A DNA stretch of 64,000 bases, from positions 2,480,001-2,544,000 of the forward strand of contig NZ_CP013363.1 of NCBI RefSeq assembly GCF_001718315.1, written 5' to 3'. A model generated the notes under the pieces. That model saw only the letters and a program-made list of their open reading frames with translations, was not told where the DNA came from and did not search any database. Each line of letters begins with the position of its first letter. Within the stretch, counting starts at the first letter, position 1. Both the position numbers and the translations under genes were made by a program. Shown in pieces: positions 17,287 to 26,169 of this stretch. This DNA is from Burkholderia diffusa (GTDB lineage: Bacteria > Pseudomonadota > Gammaproteobacteria > Burkholderiales > Burkholderiaceae).

Positions 17287-17907
17287 TCACGCGACATACA
17301 TCGCGACGCTGACGAACTGACACAGGCTGCCGGCCAGTACGAAAAGATGCCAGATACCGTGCCCGTGGCGGATGCGCTCGTCGTTGATGAAGAAGTAGAT
17401 CCCCGCGCTGTAGATGACGCCGCCGGCCACGAGCCATGCGGCACCCACCGGCGGCAGCGCATGAATCAGCGGGCGGATCGCGACGAGCGCGAGCCAGCCC
17501 ATCAGCACGTACAGCACCATCGACACGATGCGCGTGCGCCGGCCGAGCGTGAGTTCCTGCGCGATCCCGAATGCGGCGAGCCCCCAGCTGACGCCGAACA
17601 GCGACCAGCCCCACGGGCCGCGCAGCGTGACGAGCGTAAACGGCGTGTAGCTGCCCGCGATCAGCAGGTAAATCGCCGAATGATCGCACTTCTGCAGGAT
17701 CGCCTTCAGCCGCGGGTTGCGCGCGCTGTGATACGCCGTCGAGATCCCGTAGAGCAGGATCAGCATCGCACCGTACACGCTGAAGCTCACGATCTTGTAG
17801 GGATCGCGGTCGAGCGCGCCCATCGTCACCAGCGCGACCAGCCCTGCCACCGACAGCACCGCGCCGACGAGATGGGAAATGCTGTTGAAACGCTCACCGA
17901 CATGCAC
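17287..17907 (-). CDS. Hemolysin III / PAQR-family membrane protein
   Basis: A 206-residue protein with seven predicted helices of the HlyIII (YqfA/TrhA) family. Family motifs are clear: ISHLVGAVLS near the start, YGISTAYHSARN, DHSAIYLLIAGSYTPF and GHGIWHLFVLAGSLCQF, supplying the Ser/Asp/His residues of the metal site. I use the GTG at 17907, eight bases after AGGAG; an upstream in-frame ATG at 18021 would add a non-membrane leader. Members affect membrane energetics and lipid homeostasis; haemolysis is not a safe inference. It is convergent with the NTF2-like gene. Confidence 0.85.
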   Translation of the reverse strand: MHVGERFNSISHLVGAVLSVAGLVALVTMGALDRDPYKIVSFSVYGAMLILLYGISTAYHSARNPRLKAILQKCDHSAIYLLIAGSYTPFTLVTLRGPWGWSLFGVSWGLAAFGIAQELTLGRRTRIVSMVLYVLMGWLALVAIRPLIHALPPVGAAWLVAGGVIYSAGIYFFINDERIRHGHGIWHLFVLAGSLCQFVSVAMYVA

Positions 17908-18020
17908 GACGGGCTCTCCTGCGCGGATTCTTCGGAAAAAAGCAGAGCCATATGATACCGGCGGGCGGATCAAGCCGCGCTGAAGCTGGTCAAATGCCGC
18001 AGCGACGGCGGCCCGATCCA

Positions 18021-18055
18021 AAAAGAAAAAGCGCCGCGAATGCCTTCGCGGCGCT
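18021..18055 (-). terminator. Terminator after the cstA-ybdD operon
   Basis: The stem AGCGCCGCGAA / TTCGCGGCGCT has a four-base loop. Read leftward it is followed by TTTTTCTTTTT, a strong T-tail, 50 bases past the ybdD-like stop. Confidence 0.85.
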
Positions 18056-18104
18056 CCCCGGTCCGTCGCCGGACCGCCTTACCGGCCGTCTGTTCCGGCC
18101 CGGC

Positions 18105-18311
18105 TCAGCAACACTTCCCTGCCCCCGATCCGTACCGCGCATTCTGACGCTCGCGGAAGAATTCCTCGTACGTCATCGGCTCGCGGTCCGGGTGGGTTTC
18201 GCACATGTGCGCAACGTAGGTATCGTAGTCGGGCAGGCCGACCATCAGCCGCAACGCCTGCCCGAGGTAACGCCCCGCACTGCGCAGGTCGCTGCCGAGA
18301 TCGGTGAACAT
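18105..18311 (-). CDS. YbdD/YjiX family small protein
   Basis: A 68-residue protein of the YbdD/YjiX family, almost always encoded directly after a CstA/BtsT carrier. Typical features are YLGQALRLMVGLPDYDTYV and HMCETHPDREPMTYEEFFRER, with a Cys-Cys C-terminus. It lies 12 bases downstream of the cstA stop and is co-transcribed with it. In E. coli the partner protein is needed for efficient pyruvate uptake by BtsT, so an accessory role to the carrier is the likely function. Confidence 0.92.
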   Translation of the reverse strand: MFTDLGSDLRSAGRYLGQALRLMVGLPDYDTYVAHMCETHPDREPMTYEEFFRERQNARYGSGAGKCC

Positions 18312-18323
18312 CGCGGCCTCCCG

Positions 18324-20402
18324 TTATCGTCCGCTGCCGAGCGCCTGCGCGGCCGGCATCGTTTCGTACGGCGTTTCGCGCACGGTCGGCTTCGACTCGC
18401 GACGCGCGCGCAGCACGGCGAGCAGGCCGTACCCCGCGATCGCCACGACGACGAAGATGAACAGGCCGGCCAGCGCCGCATCGACGTAGTCGTTGAAGAT
18501 GATTCGCTGCATCTGCGCGATCGACTTCGCCGGCGCGAGCACCTTGCCTTCGTCCACCGCGGCCTGCAGCTTCGCCGCGTGCGCGAGGAAGCTGACCTTC
18601 GGGTTCGCATCGAAGATCTTCTGCCAGCCGGCCGTCAGTGTGCAGATCAGCAGCCATGCGGTCGGCACGATCGTCACCCAAGCGTAGCGCTCACGCTTCA
18701 TCTTGAAGAGCACGACGGTGCCGAGCACCAGCGCGATCGCGGCGAGCATCTGGTTCGAGATCCCGAACAGCGGCCACAGCGTGTTGATGCCGCCGAGCGG
18801 ATCGACCACGCCCTGGTACAGGAAGTAGCCCCACGCGGCCACGCACAGCGCGGTGGCGACCAGGTTCGCGGGCAGCGACTCGGTGCGCTTGAGCGCCGGA
18901 TGGAACGTACCGAGCAGGTCTTGCAGCATGAAGCGGCCCGCGCGCGTGCCGGCGTCGACGGCCGTCAGGATGAACAGCGCCTCGAACAGGATCGCGAAGT
19001 GATACCAGAACGCCATCATCGCTTCGCCGCCGATCACCTGGTGCAGGATGTGCGCCATGCCGACGGCCAGCGTCGGCGCGCCGCCCGCGCGCGCGATGAT
19101 CGTCGTTTCGCCAACGGCCTTCGCGGTCTGCGTCAGCATGTCGGGCGTCAGCACGAAGCCCCATTGCGTGACCGTATTCGCGACAGCTTCAGGCGTCGAG
19201 CCGAGCACGGCGGCCGGCGCGTTCATCGCGAAGTAGATACCCGGCTCGATCACGCACGCGGCGACCAGCGCCATGATCGCGACGAACGATTCCATCAGCA
19301 TCGCGCCGTAACCGATGAAGCGCGCATTGGTTTCGTTGTCGATCAGCTTCGGCGTCGTGCCCGACGAGATCAGCGCGTGGAAGCCCGACACCGCGCCGCA
19401 TGCGATCGTGATGAACAGGAACGGGAACAGGTTGCCCGACCACACCGGGCCCGTGCCGTCGACGAACTTCGTCAGTGCGGGCATCTTCAGTTCCGGCGCG
19501 ACAACCAGGATGCCGATCGCGAGGCCGAGGATCGTGCCGATCTTCAGGAACGTCGACAGGTAGTCGCGCGGCGCGAGCAGCAGCCACACCGGCAGCACCG
19601 ATGCGACGAAGCCGTAGCCGATCAGGATCCATGTGAGCTGCGTGCCGCTGAACGTGAACCATGCGGCAAGCGTCGGCGAATCGTGCACGGTCTGGCCGAA
19701 TGCGATCGACGCCATCAGCAGCACGAAGCCGATGATCGACACTTCGCCGATGCGGCCCGGACGGATGTAGCGCGTGTAGACCCCCATGAACAGTGCGATC
19801 GGAATCGTCGCGGCGACGGTGAACGTGCCCCACGGCGAGTTCGTCAGCGCCTTCACGACGATCAGCGCGAGCACCGCGAGGATGATCACCATGATCAGGA
19901 ACGCGCCGAACAGCGCGATGACGCCCGGCACCGTGCCGAGCTCCATCTTGACGAGGTCGCCGAGCGAGCGGCCGTCGCGGCGCGTCGAGATGAACAGCAC
20001 GATGAAGTCCTGCACCGCGCCGGCGAACACGACGCCGGCCAGGATCCACAGCATGCCGGGCGTGTAGCCCATCTGCGCGGCCAGCACCGGCCCGACGAGC
20101 GGCCCGGCGCCGGCGATCGCGGCGAAGTGATGGCCGAACAGTACGTACTTGTTGGTCGGCACGTAGTCGAGGCCGTCGTTGTACTTGACCGCCGGCGTCA
20201 TCCGCAGCCCGTCGAGCTGCATGACCTTGCTGGCGATGAAACGGCTGTAGAAGCGATATGCGATCAGATATACGCAGACTGCGGCGATCACGATCCAGAG
20301 TGCGCTGACGCGTTCGCCGTGCGCTAGTGCGATCGTCCCGAACGCGAACGCGCCGAGCAGCGCGACCGCAATCCAGAGCAGGGTACTGGAAGCCCGATTC
20401 AT
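18324..20402 (-). CDS. cstA: Carbon starvation protein CstA / pyruvate transporter family
   Basis: A 692-residue inner-membrane carrier with about 16-18 hydrophobic helices. Signatures of the family are NKYVLFGHHFAAIAGAGPLVGPVLAAQMG in the N-terminal third, VQDFIVLFISTRRDGRSLG, and GFHALISSGTTPKLI. In E. coli CstA and BtsT are pyruvate transporters; CstA was also linked to peptide use in starvation. The ATG at 20402 has GGAGACGCC just before it. It forms an operon with the YbdD-like gene. Three TACGTA repeats lie 150-180 bases upstream. Confidence 0.93.
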   Translation of the reverse strand: MNRASSTLLWIAVALLGAFAFGTIALAHGERVSALWIVIAAVCVYLIAYRFYSRFIASKVMQLDGLRMTPAVKYNDGLDYVPTNKYVLFGHHFAAIAGAGPLVGPVLAAQMGYTPGMLWILAGVVFAGAVQDFIVLFISTRRDGRSLGDLVKMELGTVPGVIALFGAFLIMVIILAVLALIVVKALTNSPWGTFTVAATIPIALFMGVYTRYIRPGRIGEVSIIGFVLLMASIAFGQTVHDSPTLAAWFTFSGTQLTWILIGYGFVASVLPVWLLLAPRDYLSTFLKIGTILGLAIGILVVAPELKMPALTKFVDGTGPVWSGNLFPFLFITIACGAVSGFHALISSGTTPKLIDNETNARFIGYGAMLMESFVAIMALVAACVIEPGIYFAMNAPAAVLGSTPEAVANTVTQWGFVLTPDMLTQTAKAVGETTIIARAGGAPTLAVGMAHILHQVIGGEAMMAFWYHFAILFEALFILTAVDAGTRAGRFMLQDLLGTFHPALKRTESLPANLVATALCVAAWGYFLYQGVVDPLGGINTLWPLFGISNQMLAAIALVLGTVVLFKMKRERYAWVTIVPTAWLLICTLTAGWQKIFDANPKVSFLAHAAKLQAAVDEGKVLAPAKSIAQMQRIIFNDYVDAALAGLFIFVVVAIAGYGLLAVLRARRESKPTVRETPYETMPAAQALGSGR

Positions 20403-20550
20403 GGCGTCTCCTGGTCTCCAATGTGTTTTTGAGTGGATCCGGCAAGGCGCCGGACCCGCGTGACGTCGATGCGTCATGCCGCGTCTTGCGGAAGACACGG
20501 CGGTGGGCCGTAGTATTCCGCGCGACGGGGGAGGCTTACAAGCGCACAAC

Positions 20551-20580
20551 TACGTATGCGAGGCTACGTAGAATTACGTA
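20551..20580. promoter_or_regulatory. Three TACGTA repeats upstream of cstA
   Basis: The palindrome TACGTA occurs at 20551-20556, 20565-20570 and 20575-20580. Spacings are 14 and 10 bases, and the last two copies are extended to TACGTAGA. A cluster of identical hexamers in high-GC DNA upstream of a regulated carrier suggests an operator. Confidence 0.4.
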
Positions 20581-20653
20581 GAGGAGGTGCGGGCCCCGGA
20601 AATTCGCCCGTAGTGGATCCACGTCCGGCCGGGCACTTGCTGCGGTTGGCCGC

Positions 20654-20676
20654 GCCCGGCGCGTCGCGCGCCGGGC
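20654..20676 (-). terminator. Hairpin after the PRC-barrel gene
   Basis: A perfect 10-bp GC stem GCCCGGCGCG / CGCGCCGGGC with a 3-base loop lies nine bases past the stop. No T-run follows, so it may be a transcript-end or stability hairpin. Confidence 0.5.
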
Positions 20677-20684
20677 CATATGGA

Positions 20685-21113
20685 TCAGTGCTTGTCGTCG
20701 AGCTTCTTCGGCTTCGGCGGCGCCGGCACCTTCGCGTACTGGAACGCCGGTGTCGCCTTCAGCGCGTCCTTCGTCGCACCCGGCAGATAAATATTGCCGT
20801 TGCGCACATCGAGCGACGCGATCGGCACCGCGACGTCATGTGCCGCGACGCCCAGGAAGCCGCCGGCCGACACGATCGCGGCCGACACCGAGCCGTCAGG
20901 TGCGACGATCAGGTCGCGCACCGTGCCGACTTTCTGGTTCTGGTCGTTGTACACGGCCTTGCCGAGCACGCTCTTCTTCACGCTCCAGCCCTCGAGCAGC
21001 GCTTGCGATTGCTCGACGGTGACGCTGAGCGGCTGGGCGCCCGCGATCTGCGCATGCGCGCTGATGCTCGAAATGAGAACGGCGGCTGCGACGATTGTCT
21101 TGGTGAAAGCCAT
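20685..21113 (-). CDS. Exported PRC-barrel domain protein
   Basis: A 142-residue secreted protein. Residues 1-22 form a signal peptide ending SAHAQ. A PRC-barrel follows: SVLGKAVYNDQNQKVGTVRDLIV, DGSVSAAIVSAGGFLGVAAHDVAVPI and IYLPGATKDAL. The tail is Pro/Lys-rich (KVPAPPKPKKLDD). PRC-barrel proteins bind partner proteins or RNA; exported single-domain copies are common in Burkholderia and have no set function. The ATG at 21113 follows GGAG. The longer frame to 21293 is not supported. Confidence 0.82.
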   Translation of the reverse strand: MAFTKTIVAAAVLISSISAHAQIAGAQPLSVTVEQSQALLEGWSVKKSVLGKAVYNDQNQKVGTVRDLIVAPDGSVSAAIVSAGGFLGVAAHDVAVPIASLDVRNGNIYLPGATKDALKATPAFQYAKVPAPPKPKKLDDKH

Positions 21114-21410
21114 GCTGATTGCACTCCGATTAGGTTGTTGTTGGTGCCGGGAGCGAAGCGGCGCGGGTGCGGCGGCGAATCGGTGAACACCGCGCGCTTC
21201 GTCGATGCAGCGGGCAGCCGGCCGCGCCGCCGCTGCGTGTGCGCGCAACGAGCCCGGACGGGGGCGCGTCGGGTAGCGCGACACGGGTGTCATGGTAGCG
21301 CCAGTCGAGAAGTGCTGCCATCAGGATGCATGGCACAGCGACGTGCGGCAATGAACGAAGGTCAATGTCGGCGCAAATAATGCCAAGCGAGATGCGGAAT
21401 CAGACGACTC

Positions 21411-22118
21411 TCACGCTTTCTCGAGCAGCTTGCGGGACGAGAACAATTCGGCATCGCTACGGATGCCTAGCTTGCGATACGCCGATTGTTTTTGCGTGCT
21501 GATCGTCTTGCGGCTGCGGGAAAATTTCAATGCGATATCCGACACCGACATGCCGGCGAGATAACAGCGCAGCACCTCGTGCTCGCGCGGGCTCAGGCGC
21601 GGATCGACGGACGATTCCGACTCTGCCGCCGGTGCGTCGTCACCGAGTGTGGGTTTCGGTATCGCGAGGTTCTGGACGGACGCCGCACTCGCCGTCACCC
21701 TGTCTGCCAGTTCGGCACTGATGTACGAACGTCCGTTTGCGACCACTCGAATCGCATGCACCAGTTCGCGCAGATTTTCGCTCTTGCCGAAGAAGCCGAG
21801 TGCGCCGGCGCGCATGGTCATGTTGACGGTCGCGGGCGTATCGCTGCTCGACATCATCAAGATCCTGCAATCCGGGAAGCGCGTACTGATCAGCTTGATG
21901 AGATTGAGGCCGTCGATTTCGTCGGGACCCAGCGTGTAATCGAGCAGCACGACGTCCGCATGATTCGACTCGAGCCAACCAATCAGGTCGCGCGACCTTG
22001 CAAAACTCGCAGCCACTTCAATGCCGGTCCTCTCCGTCAGATAACTGGCGATCCCGTGCTGGACGACGGCATGGTCGTCCAGGATCACGACGCGGATCGG
22101 CTGGAGCTCTGGTCTCAT
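21411..22118 (-). CDS. NarL/LuxR-type response regulator (BvgA/RcsB-like), copy 1
   Basis: A 235-residue two-domain regulator. The receiver domain (about 8-125) keeps the acidic pair in VVILDDHAVV, the phospho-acceptor Asp in DVVLLDYTLG, and the switch Lys in GFFGKSEN. The LuxR-type HTH is at about 170-230 (LSPREHEVLRCYLAGMSVSDIALKFSRSRKTIST). The spacing LSPRE-HEVLRC-GMS matches BvgA/EvgA-like regulators. It is oriented away from a decayed BvgS-type gene at 22384, which may have been its kinase; the intact kinase at 22889-25300 is another candidate partner. Confidence 0.9.
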   Translation of the reverse strand: MRPELQPIRVVILDDHAVVQHGIASYLTERTGIEVAASFARSRDLIGWLESNHADVVLLDYTLGPDEIDGLNLIKLISTRFPDCRILMMSSSDTPATVNMTMRAGALGFFGKSENLRELVHAIRVVANGRSYISAELADRVTASAASVQNLAIPKPTLGDDAPAAESESSVDPRLSPREHEVLRCYLAGMSVSDIALKFSRSRKTISTQKQSAYRKLGIRSDAELFSSRKLLEKA

Positions 22119-22383
22119 TGCTATCCCTTTTTCTCTCTGGCGATACGGCTATCAACGGTTGGCCCTTCTTGTCGTGGCAAACCGGAACGAATGGTCTGGA
22201 TTAGCTTACCGGCTTTCTGGATAATTTTTAACCCCGCCGGCTAAACAGCCTATGTACGCGCAGCCGTGGCAAACGCCATGCAATGCGATCCGGCCTTCGC
22301 GGCGGCTCCGGCATGCCGGACGGCATGCGCGGCCCGCGATTCCCGCGGGAGTTGGCAACACGCCGCAGTTCACGCCCGGGTAA
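22119..22383. other. Gap between response regulator and kinase remnant
   Basis: About 265 bases that should hold the promoter of response regulator 1. No gene was recognised. Confidence 0.35.
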
Positions 22384-22680
22384 AAGGCACGGATCGCCGC
22401 GCATCCGGCCGTGCGAACCTCTGCCGACACGCATTGACGCCCGCTCGAATTTCGCGAAGGCGGGAAGGACGTCGAGGTCGTGCCTTTGTTTCTCGATGTG
22501 ATGTCGCAAATCAGCGGTCTGGGTTTCGAATATGTCGATGACGTATCGCCGACCTGCTCACGCGACGCGGTGATGTCCGGGAAGATCGAGTTGGCGCCGA
22601 ACGGGCGGAAGAGCACCGACATGTCGCAGTTTCGCGGCGGTACCCTTGTCCGCAAATGGGCCGTGCCGGTTCACTCGTGA
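22384..22680 (+). pseudogene. Remnant of a BvgS-type sensor kinase (family 3 solute-binding domain)
   Basis: Translated in one frame from 22384, the DNA reads KARIAAHPAVRTSADTH, a TGA at 22435, then RPLEFREGGKDVEVVPLFLD and further to GKIELAPNG. This aligns with the sensor domain of the intact neighbour: LRWMRAHPVVHIAVEAN, Trp, RPIEYMRNGNHAGL, and RKVDLLPGV. The TGA falls exactly where that protein has Trp76, so a TGG became TGA. After about 22600 similarity fades; a frame-shifted continuation to about 22870 (VALSSRATASGNRR) is possible but weak. No kinase domain remains. Its strand is opposite to the intact kinase. Confidence 0.7.
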
Positions 22681-22888
22681 TCGAAGTCTGCGATACTCGC
22701 CTCGGCATTCCTCCCCGATCGCCAGTGTCGCATTGTCGAGTCGTGCCACCGCGTCGGGCAATCGCCGCATGAACTGCAGCAGACTGGTTCTGTCGACCTG
22801 CCGTGAATGGGTCGACCGGATTCTCGTTGACGACGATCACGAGGCTGTTCAACCTGCGATCCAGCACACAAGCGGCAGCCCTGATCAG

Positions 22889-25300
22889 CTACCGCGTGTC
22901 CTGATCCACGCGTTGGAGTTCGAGAAGCCTCGATTCGGCATTCGACGCAACTTCCGCGATGTTGCGCAGTTCGGCTAGGTGCGACGCGCCCGTGATCCGG
23001 TGCGCGGCACGTGCTGCTGCCGAGAAATCACGCGACAGCAATCCGTTGACGAGCGCATCGAGATCCTTCGCCACCTCGCGGTCATAGACCGCGCTGAGAT
23101 TGACGGCCTCGGCGCCATATGGCGGCGGGAGCGCCACGTCTTTATAAGTCGGGCACCACATTGCGATCAACTGCCGTAACGTTTCGAGCCGCAGCGGTTT
23201 GCCCAGCACGCCGTCCATACCGCTGTCGAGGCAGCGCTCGCGGTGCGCGTCCCCGGACAGAGCCGAAATTGCGATGATGGGAACGTGTCTGGCTTCGCGT
23301 GCCGACTCGTCCTGACGGATCATCTTCGCGAGTGCATGACCGTCGATGTCCGGCAGATCGCCATCGAGCAGCACGAGGTCGACACGGCCATGCGCCAGTT
23401 GCAGCATCGCGTCCTCGCCCGTGCCAGCGACGATGCCGACGCAGCCAAGCTCGTCGCATTGCTCCTGCAGCGCGATCTGCACGGTTTCGTGATCGTCGAC
23501 GATGAGGATGCGTGGCGAGTCGGGATGCGCGTTTCCAGGCCGTGCGTCGACGAGTACGGGCATCGATGTGGCAGGCCGCGCCGGCAACGGCTCGTCCACT
23601 GTCGCGACAGGCAATCGAACCGTCATCGTCGTTTCGGTGTGCGGCTCGCTTTGGACGGTGATCGTCCCATGCATCAATGCGACGAGTTCACGGCAGATCG
23701 CGAGACCAAGCCCGCTGCCGTCGACTTCCTGTTGAAGCGAGCCGGGCACCTGCCAGTATGCGTCGAAGATGTGTTCGAGACGCTCTGACGCAATGCCGAT
23801 GCCGGTATCGCGAACCTCGAGCGTCAGCGTGCCATTTTGCCCGTGGCGACCCGACACATACTCGATGCGCAGCGTCACCGAGCCTGCGGACGTGAATTTG
23901 ATTGCGTTGACGAGCAGATTCAGCACGATCTGGCGCACACGGACCGGATCGATTGCAACTCGCACCGCCGACGGACAAACAATGTCGAGTACCAGTTCCA
24001 GCATCTTCTCGTCGGCACGCCAGCGCACCATGTCGACCGTTTGCCGAGCCCACGCCTCGAGCTCGACTGCCTGCGTGGCAAGCCAGACCTTGCGCGATTC
24101 GAGGCGCGAATACTCGAGGATATCGTCGAGCAGGGTCAGGAGCGTCTCGGATGCCGAGATCGCCGCATCCGCTCGATTCGCCTGTTGCCCAGTCAATCGC
24201 GAGCGCTGCAGCAATTCCAGCGACGACAGGATCGTATGCATCGGCGTGCGGATTTCGTGACTGACGAACGCGAGGAACTTCGCCTTGTCGCGCTCGCTGC
24301 GGATCGCGGCCACGCGCGACCTCCACGACAGGCACGCGAGCGCCGCGAACGCCAGTAGCGCGGCAGCGATCGCGAACACCTGGGGCGCCCGGTAATGCAG
24401 GATAGAACGGATCGTCGGCTTGCCGTAATCGGCCATTTCGACCCAGTTGCGGGTGATCTCCGCCGTCTCGCTCACGGGAATGGCCGCGAGCGACTTGTCG
24501 ATGATCGATGCAAGGATCGGCAGGTCCGCCCGCGTGAGCATCGCCAAGGATACGGGGCGGTCTGCAAGCATCCCCGACATGTAAAGCTGGCCGGGAAACT
24601 TCCGTTGCACGATCGGCAGAATCGTGACGTCGACACCAAGCGCGGCATCGGCTTCGCCGCTGGCAACCGCGGCGAGCGCGAGCTCCTCGGTGTCGAACGC
24701 GAGCACGTCGAGCATCACGCCGCTGTTGCGGGTGAAATACTCCACCGCGCCGCGCCCCTTGATCGCGACACGCTTGCCTTCGAGCCGCTTCAGATTGAAG
24801 ATCATCGCGGAGTTGTTGCGCGTGACGGCGGTCAGCCGCCCCACCAGGTAGGGCGCACTGACGAGCGCCCCAGCGCCGACGCGGTCCGGCACCAGTTCGC
24901 GCCACACGCCCGGCAGCAGATCGACCTTGCGCGATGCAAGCGCATCGTACGCGTGGCCCCATTCCGTGCCCGGCACTGTCCGGAACGTCAGCCCCGTCAT
25001 TTTCGAGATTGCGTTCAGGTACCCCGCGACGAGGCCGGCATGGTTGCCGTTGCGCATGTATTCGATGGGACGCCAGTTCGCCTCGACCGCGATATGAACC
25101 ACAGGATGCGCGCGCATCCACCGAAGCTCCTCGTCGGTGAAGGTTGGTTTCCAGCAGGCGGTCGCGCCGCTCGCGGGCATCGATGAGGCAACGAGCCAAA
25201 GGAATAATGCGCGCCAGAGCAGGCGCGGTGCGTTGCAGTACGCGACGGGACGTCCTTCCATGTACGATACGGCGGCCGGAGCATGTGCATCGGTGGCCAT
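22889..25300 (-). CDS. BvgS-like hybrid sensor histidine kinase with receiver and HPt domains
   Basis: An 803-residue phosphorelay sensor. Order: basic/hydrophobic leader (26-45); one periplasmic family 3 solute-binding domain (about 66-290; ANWRPIEYM, DLLPGVWRE); one membrane helix (307-325); HisKA with phospho-acceptor His348 in FVSHEIRTPM; HATPase with the N-box at 461-467, DTGIGI and GSGLGL; receiver with acceptor Asp646 in LVLLDGDLPDIDG; and C-terminal HPt with His767 in AAHRITGAS. BvgS normally has two sensor domains and a PAS; here there is one and no PAS. Cognate regulators are probably the flanking NarL-type genes. The start is uncertain: ATG at 25300 or 25261, neither with a good ribosome site. 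Confidence 0.9.
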   Translation of the reverse strand: MATDAHAPAAVSYMEGRPVAYCNAPRLLWRALFLWLVASSMPASGATACWKPTFTDEELRWMRAHPVVHIAVEANWRPIEYMRNGNHAGLVAGYLNAISKMTGLTFRTVPGTEWGHAYDALASRKVDLLPGVWRELVPDRVGAGALVSAPYLVGRLTAVTRNNSAMIFNLKRLEGKRVAIKGRGAVEYFTRNSGVMLDVLAFDTEELALAAVASGEADAALGVDVTILPIVQRKFPGQLYMSGMLADRPVSLAMLTRADLPILASIIDKSLAAIPVSETAEITRNWVEMADYGKPTIRSILHYRAPQVFAIAAALLAFAALACLSWRSRVAAIRSERDKAKFLAFVSHEIRTPMHTILSSLELLQRSRLTGQQANRADAAISASETLLTLLDDILEYSRLESRKVWLATQAVELEAWARQTVDMVRWRADEKMLELVLDIVCPSAVRVAIDPVRVRQIVLNLLVNAIKFTSAGSVTLRIEYVSGRHGQNGTLTLEVRDTGIGIASERLEHIFDAYWQVPGSLQQEVDGSGLGLAICRELVALMHGTITVQSEPHTETTMTVRLPVATVDEPLPARPATSMPVLVDARPGNAHPDSPRILIVDDHETVQIALQEQCDELGCVGIVAGTGEDAMLQLAHGRVDLVLLDGDLPDIDGHALAKMIRQDESAREARHVPIIAISALSGDAHRERCLDSGMDGVLGKPLRLETLRQLIAMWCPTYKDVALPPPYGAEAVNLSAVYDREVAKDLDALVNGLLSRDFSAAARAAHRITGASHLAELRNIAEVASNAESRLLELQRVDQDTR

Positions 25301-25512
25301 GCATGCGTGCGCCGTCGGTTGATGATTGCAGATGCATCGACTCTATCTGACGATACGCGAATCGACCGCTGACCCATTCCGATTTCAGACAGATGCCCTA
25401 GGAATTGTCCTAATTTTTGCGGTCGATCGATCCGATTCGTACCTGCAAGATCGTGTACCGGGGCAGTGGCGCGCGGTGCGGAACCTTGAGCACATGCGCC
25501 GTCATTGCCGGT

Positions 25513-26169
25513 TTAATAGATGTCCGGCAATACTCGTTGCGACGTGTACACGACCTGATAAAGCTCGGCGTCCCGCTCGACACCGAGCTTTTGCATGGCC
25601 ATGGATTTCTGCAAGCTGATAGTCTGCTTGGTGCGGTTCAATCGCGCTGCGATTTCGCCAACCGACATCCCGGAAATATAAAGCCGCAAAACTTCGAGTT
25701 CGCTCTTGGTCAGGTCCCGAGGTTTGCGCCCGTCGTTCGCCTCGTTCAGCGTGCGACGAACGGTGGGTGAATAATAGGTTTCGCCGTCATGGACAGCCCT
25801 GACGGCGGCAACCAGATGCCTCGTGTCGTCGCCCTTGCCGACGACTGCCTTGACACCCGCGCTGATCAGTTTCTCTGTCAGATTCCTGCCGCTCAGCGCG
25901 GTGAACACGATGATCGGAAGATCCGGAAAGTGCGACCGCAGGTAAGTCATCATGGTGAACCCGTCGTTGTACTTGCCATCCGGCATATCGAAATCGGTCA
26001 CCAGCACATCGCACGAATTTCGGGAAAGCAGCTCGACGATCCCCGTCGAATCGCTGGCCTCTCCGATGATTCGAAAGTCTCTCAGGTTCTGCAACGCCGC
26101 TCTGATACCGGCAAGAATTGACGGATGATCGTCGGCAATGAGTATGTTGATACGTGTATCGGCACGCAT
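25513..26169 (-). CDS. NarL/LuxR-type response regulator, copy 2
   Basis: A 218-residue regulator. The receiver has the acidic pair in ILIADDHPS, acceptor Asp in DVLVTDFDMPDG, and Lys in AVVGKGDD. The HTH is DLTKSELEVLRLYISGMSVGEIAARLNRTKQTISLQ-type near the C-terminus. The start at 26169 has GGAGGG seven bases upstream; an in-frame leader from 26196 is less likely. It lies just upstream of the hybrid kinase in the same direction (gap about 210 bases), so kinase and regulator may form a pair. Related cable-pilus clusters carry a regulator plus sensor genes beside the fimbrial operon. Confidence 0.9.
   Translation of the reverse strand: MRADTRINILIADDHPSILAGIRAALQNLRDFRIIGEASDSTGIVELLSRNSCDVLVTDFDMPDGKYNDGFTMMTYLRSHFPDLPIIVFTALSGRNLTEKLISAGVKAVVGKGDDTRHLVAAVRAVHDGETYYSPTVRRTLNEANDGRKPRDLTKSELEVLRLYISGMSVGEIAARLNRTKQTISLQKSMAMQKLGVERDAELYQVVYTSQRVLPDIY

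Noticed and set aside
17952..20327. A 791-residue rightward frame over cstA
   Set aside because: Antisense shadow rich in Arg/His/Asp, with no family resemblance; cstA on the other strand is unambiguous.
22511..22867. A 118-residue leftward frame downstream of the hybrid kinase
   Set aside because: It starts just past the kinase stop and superficially looks like a sensor fragment, but the plus-strand frame gives a far better domain match.
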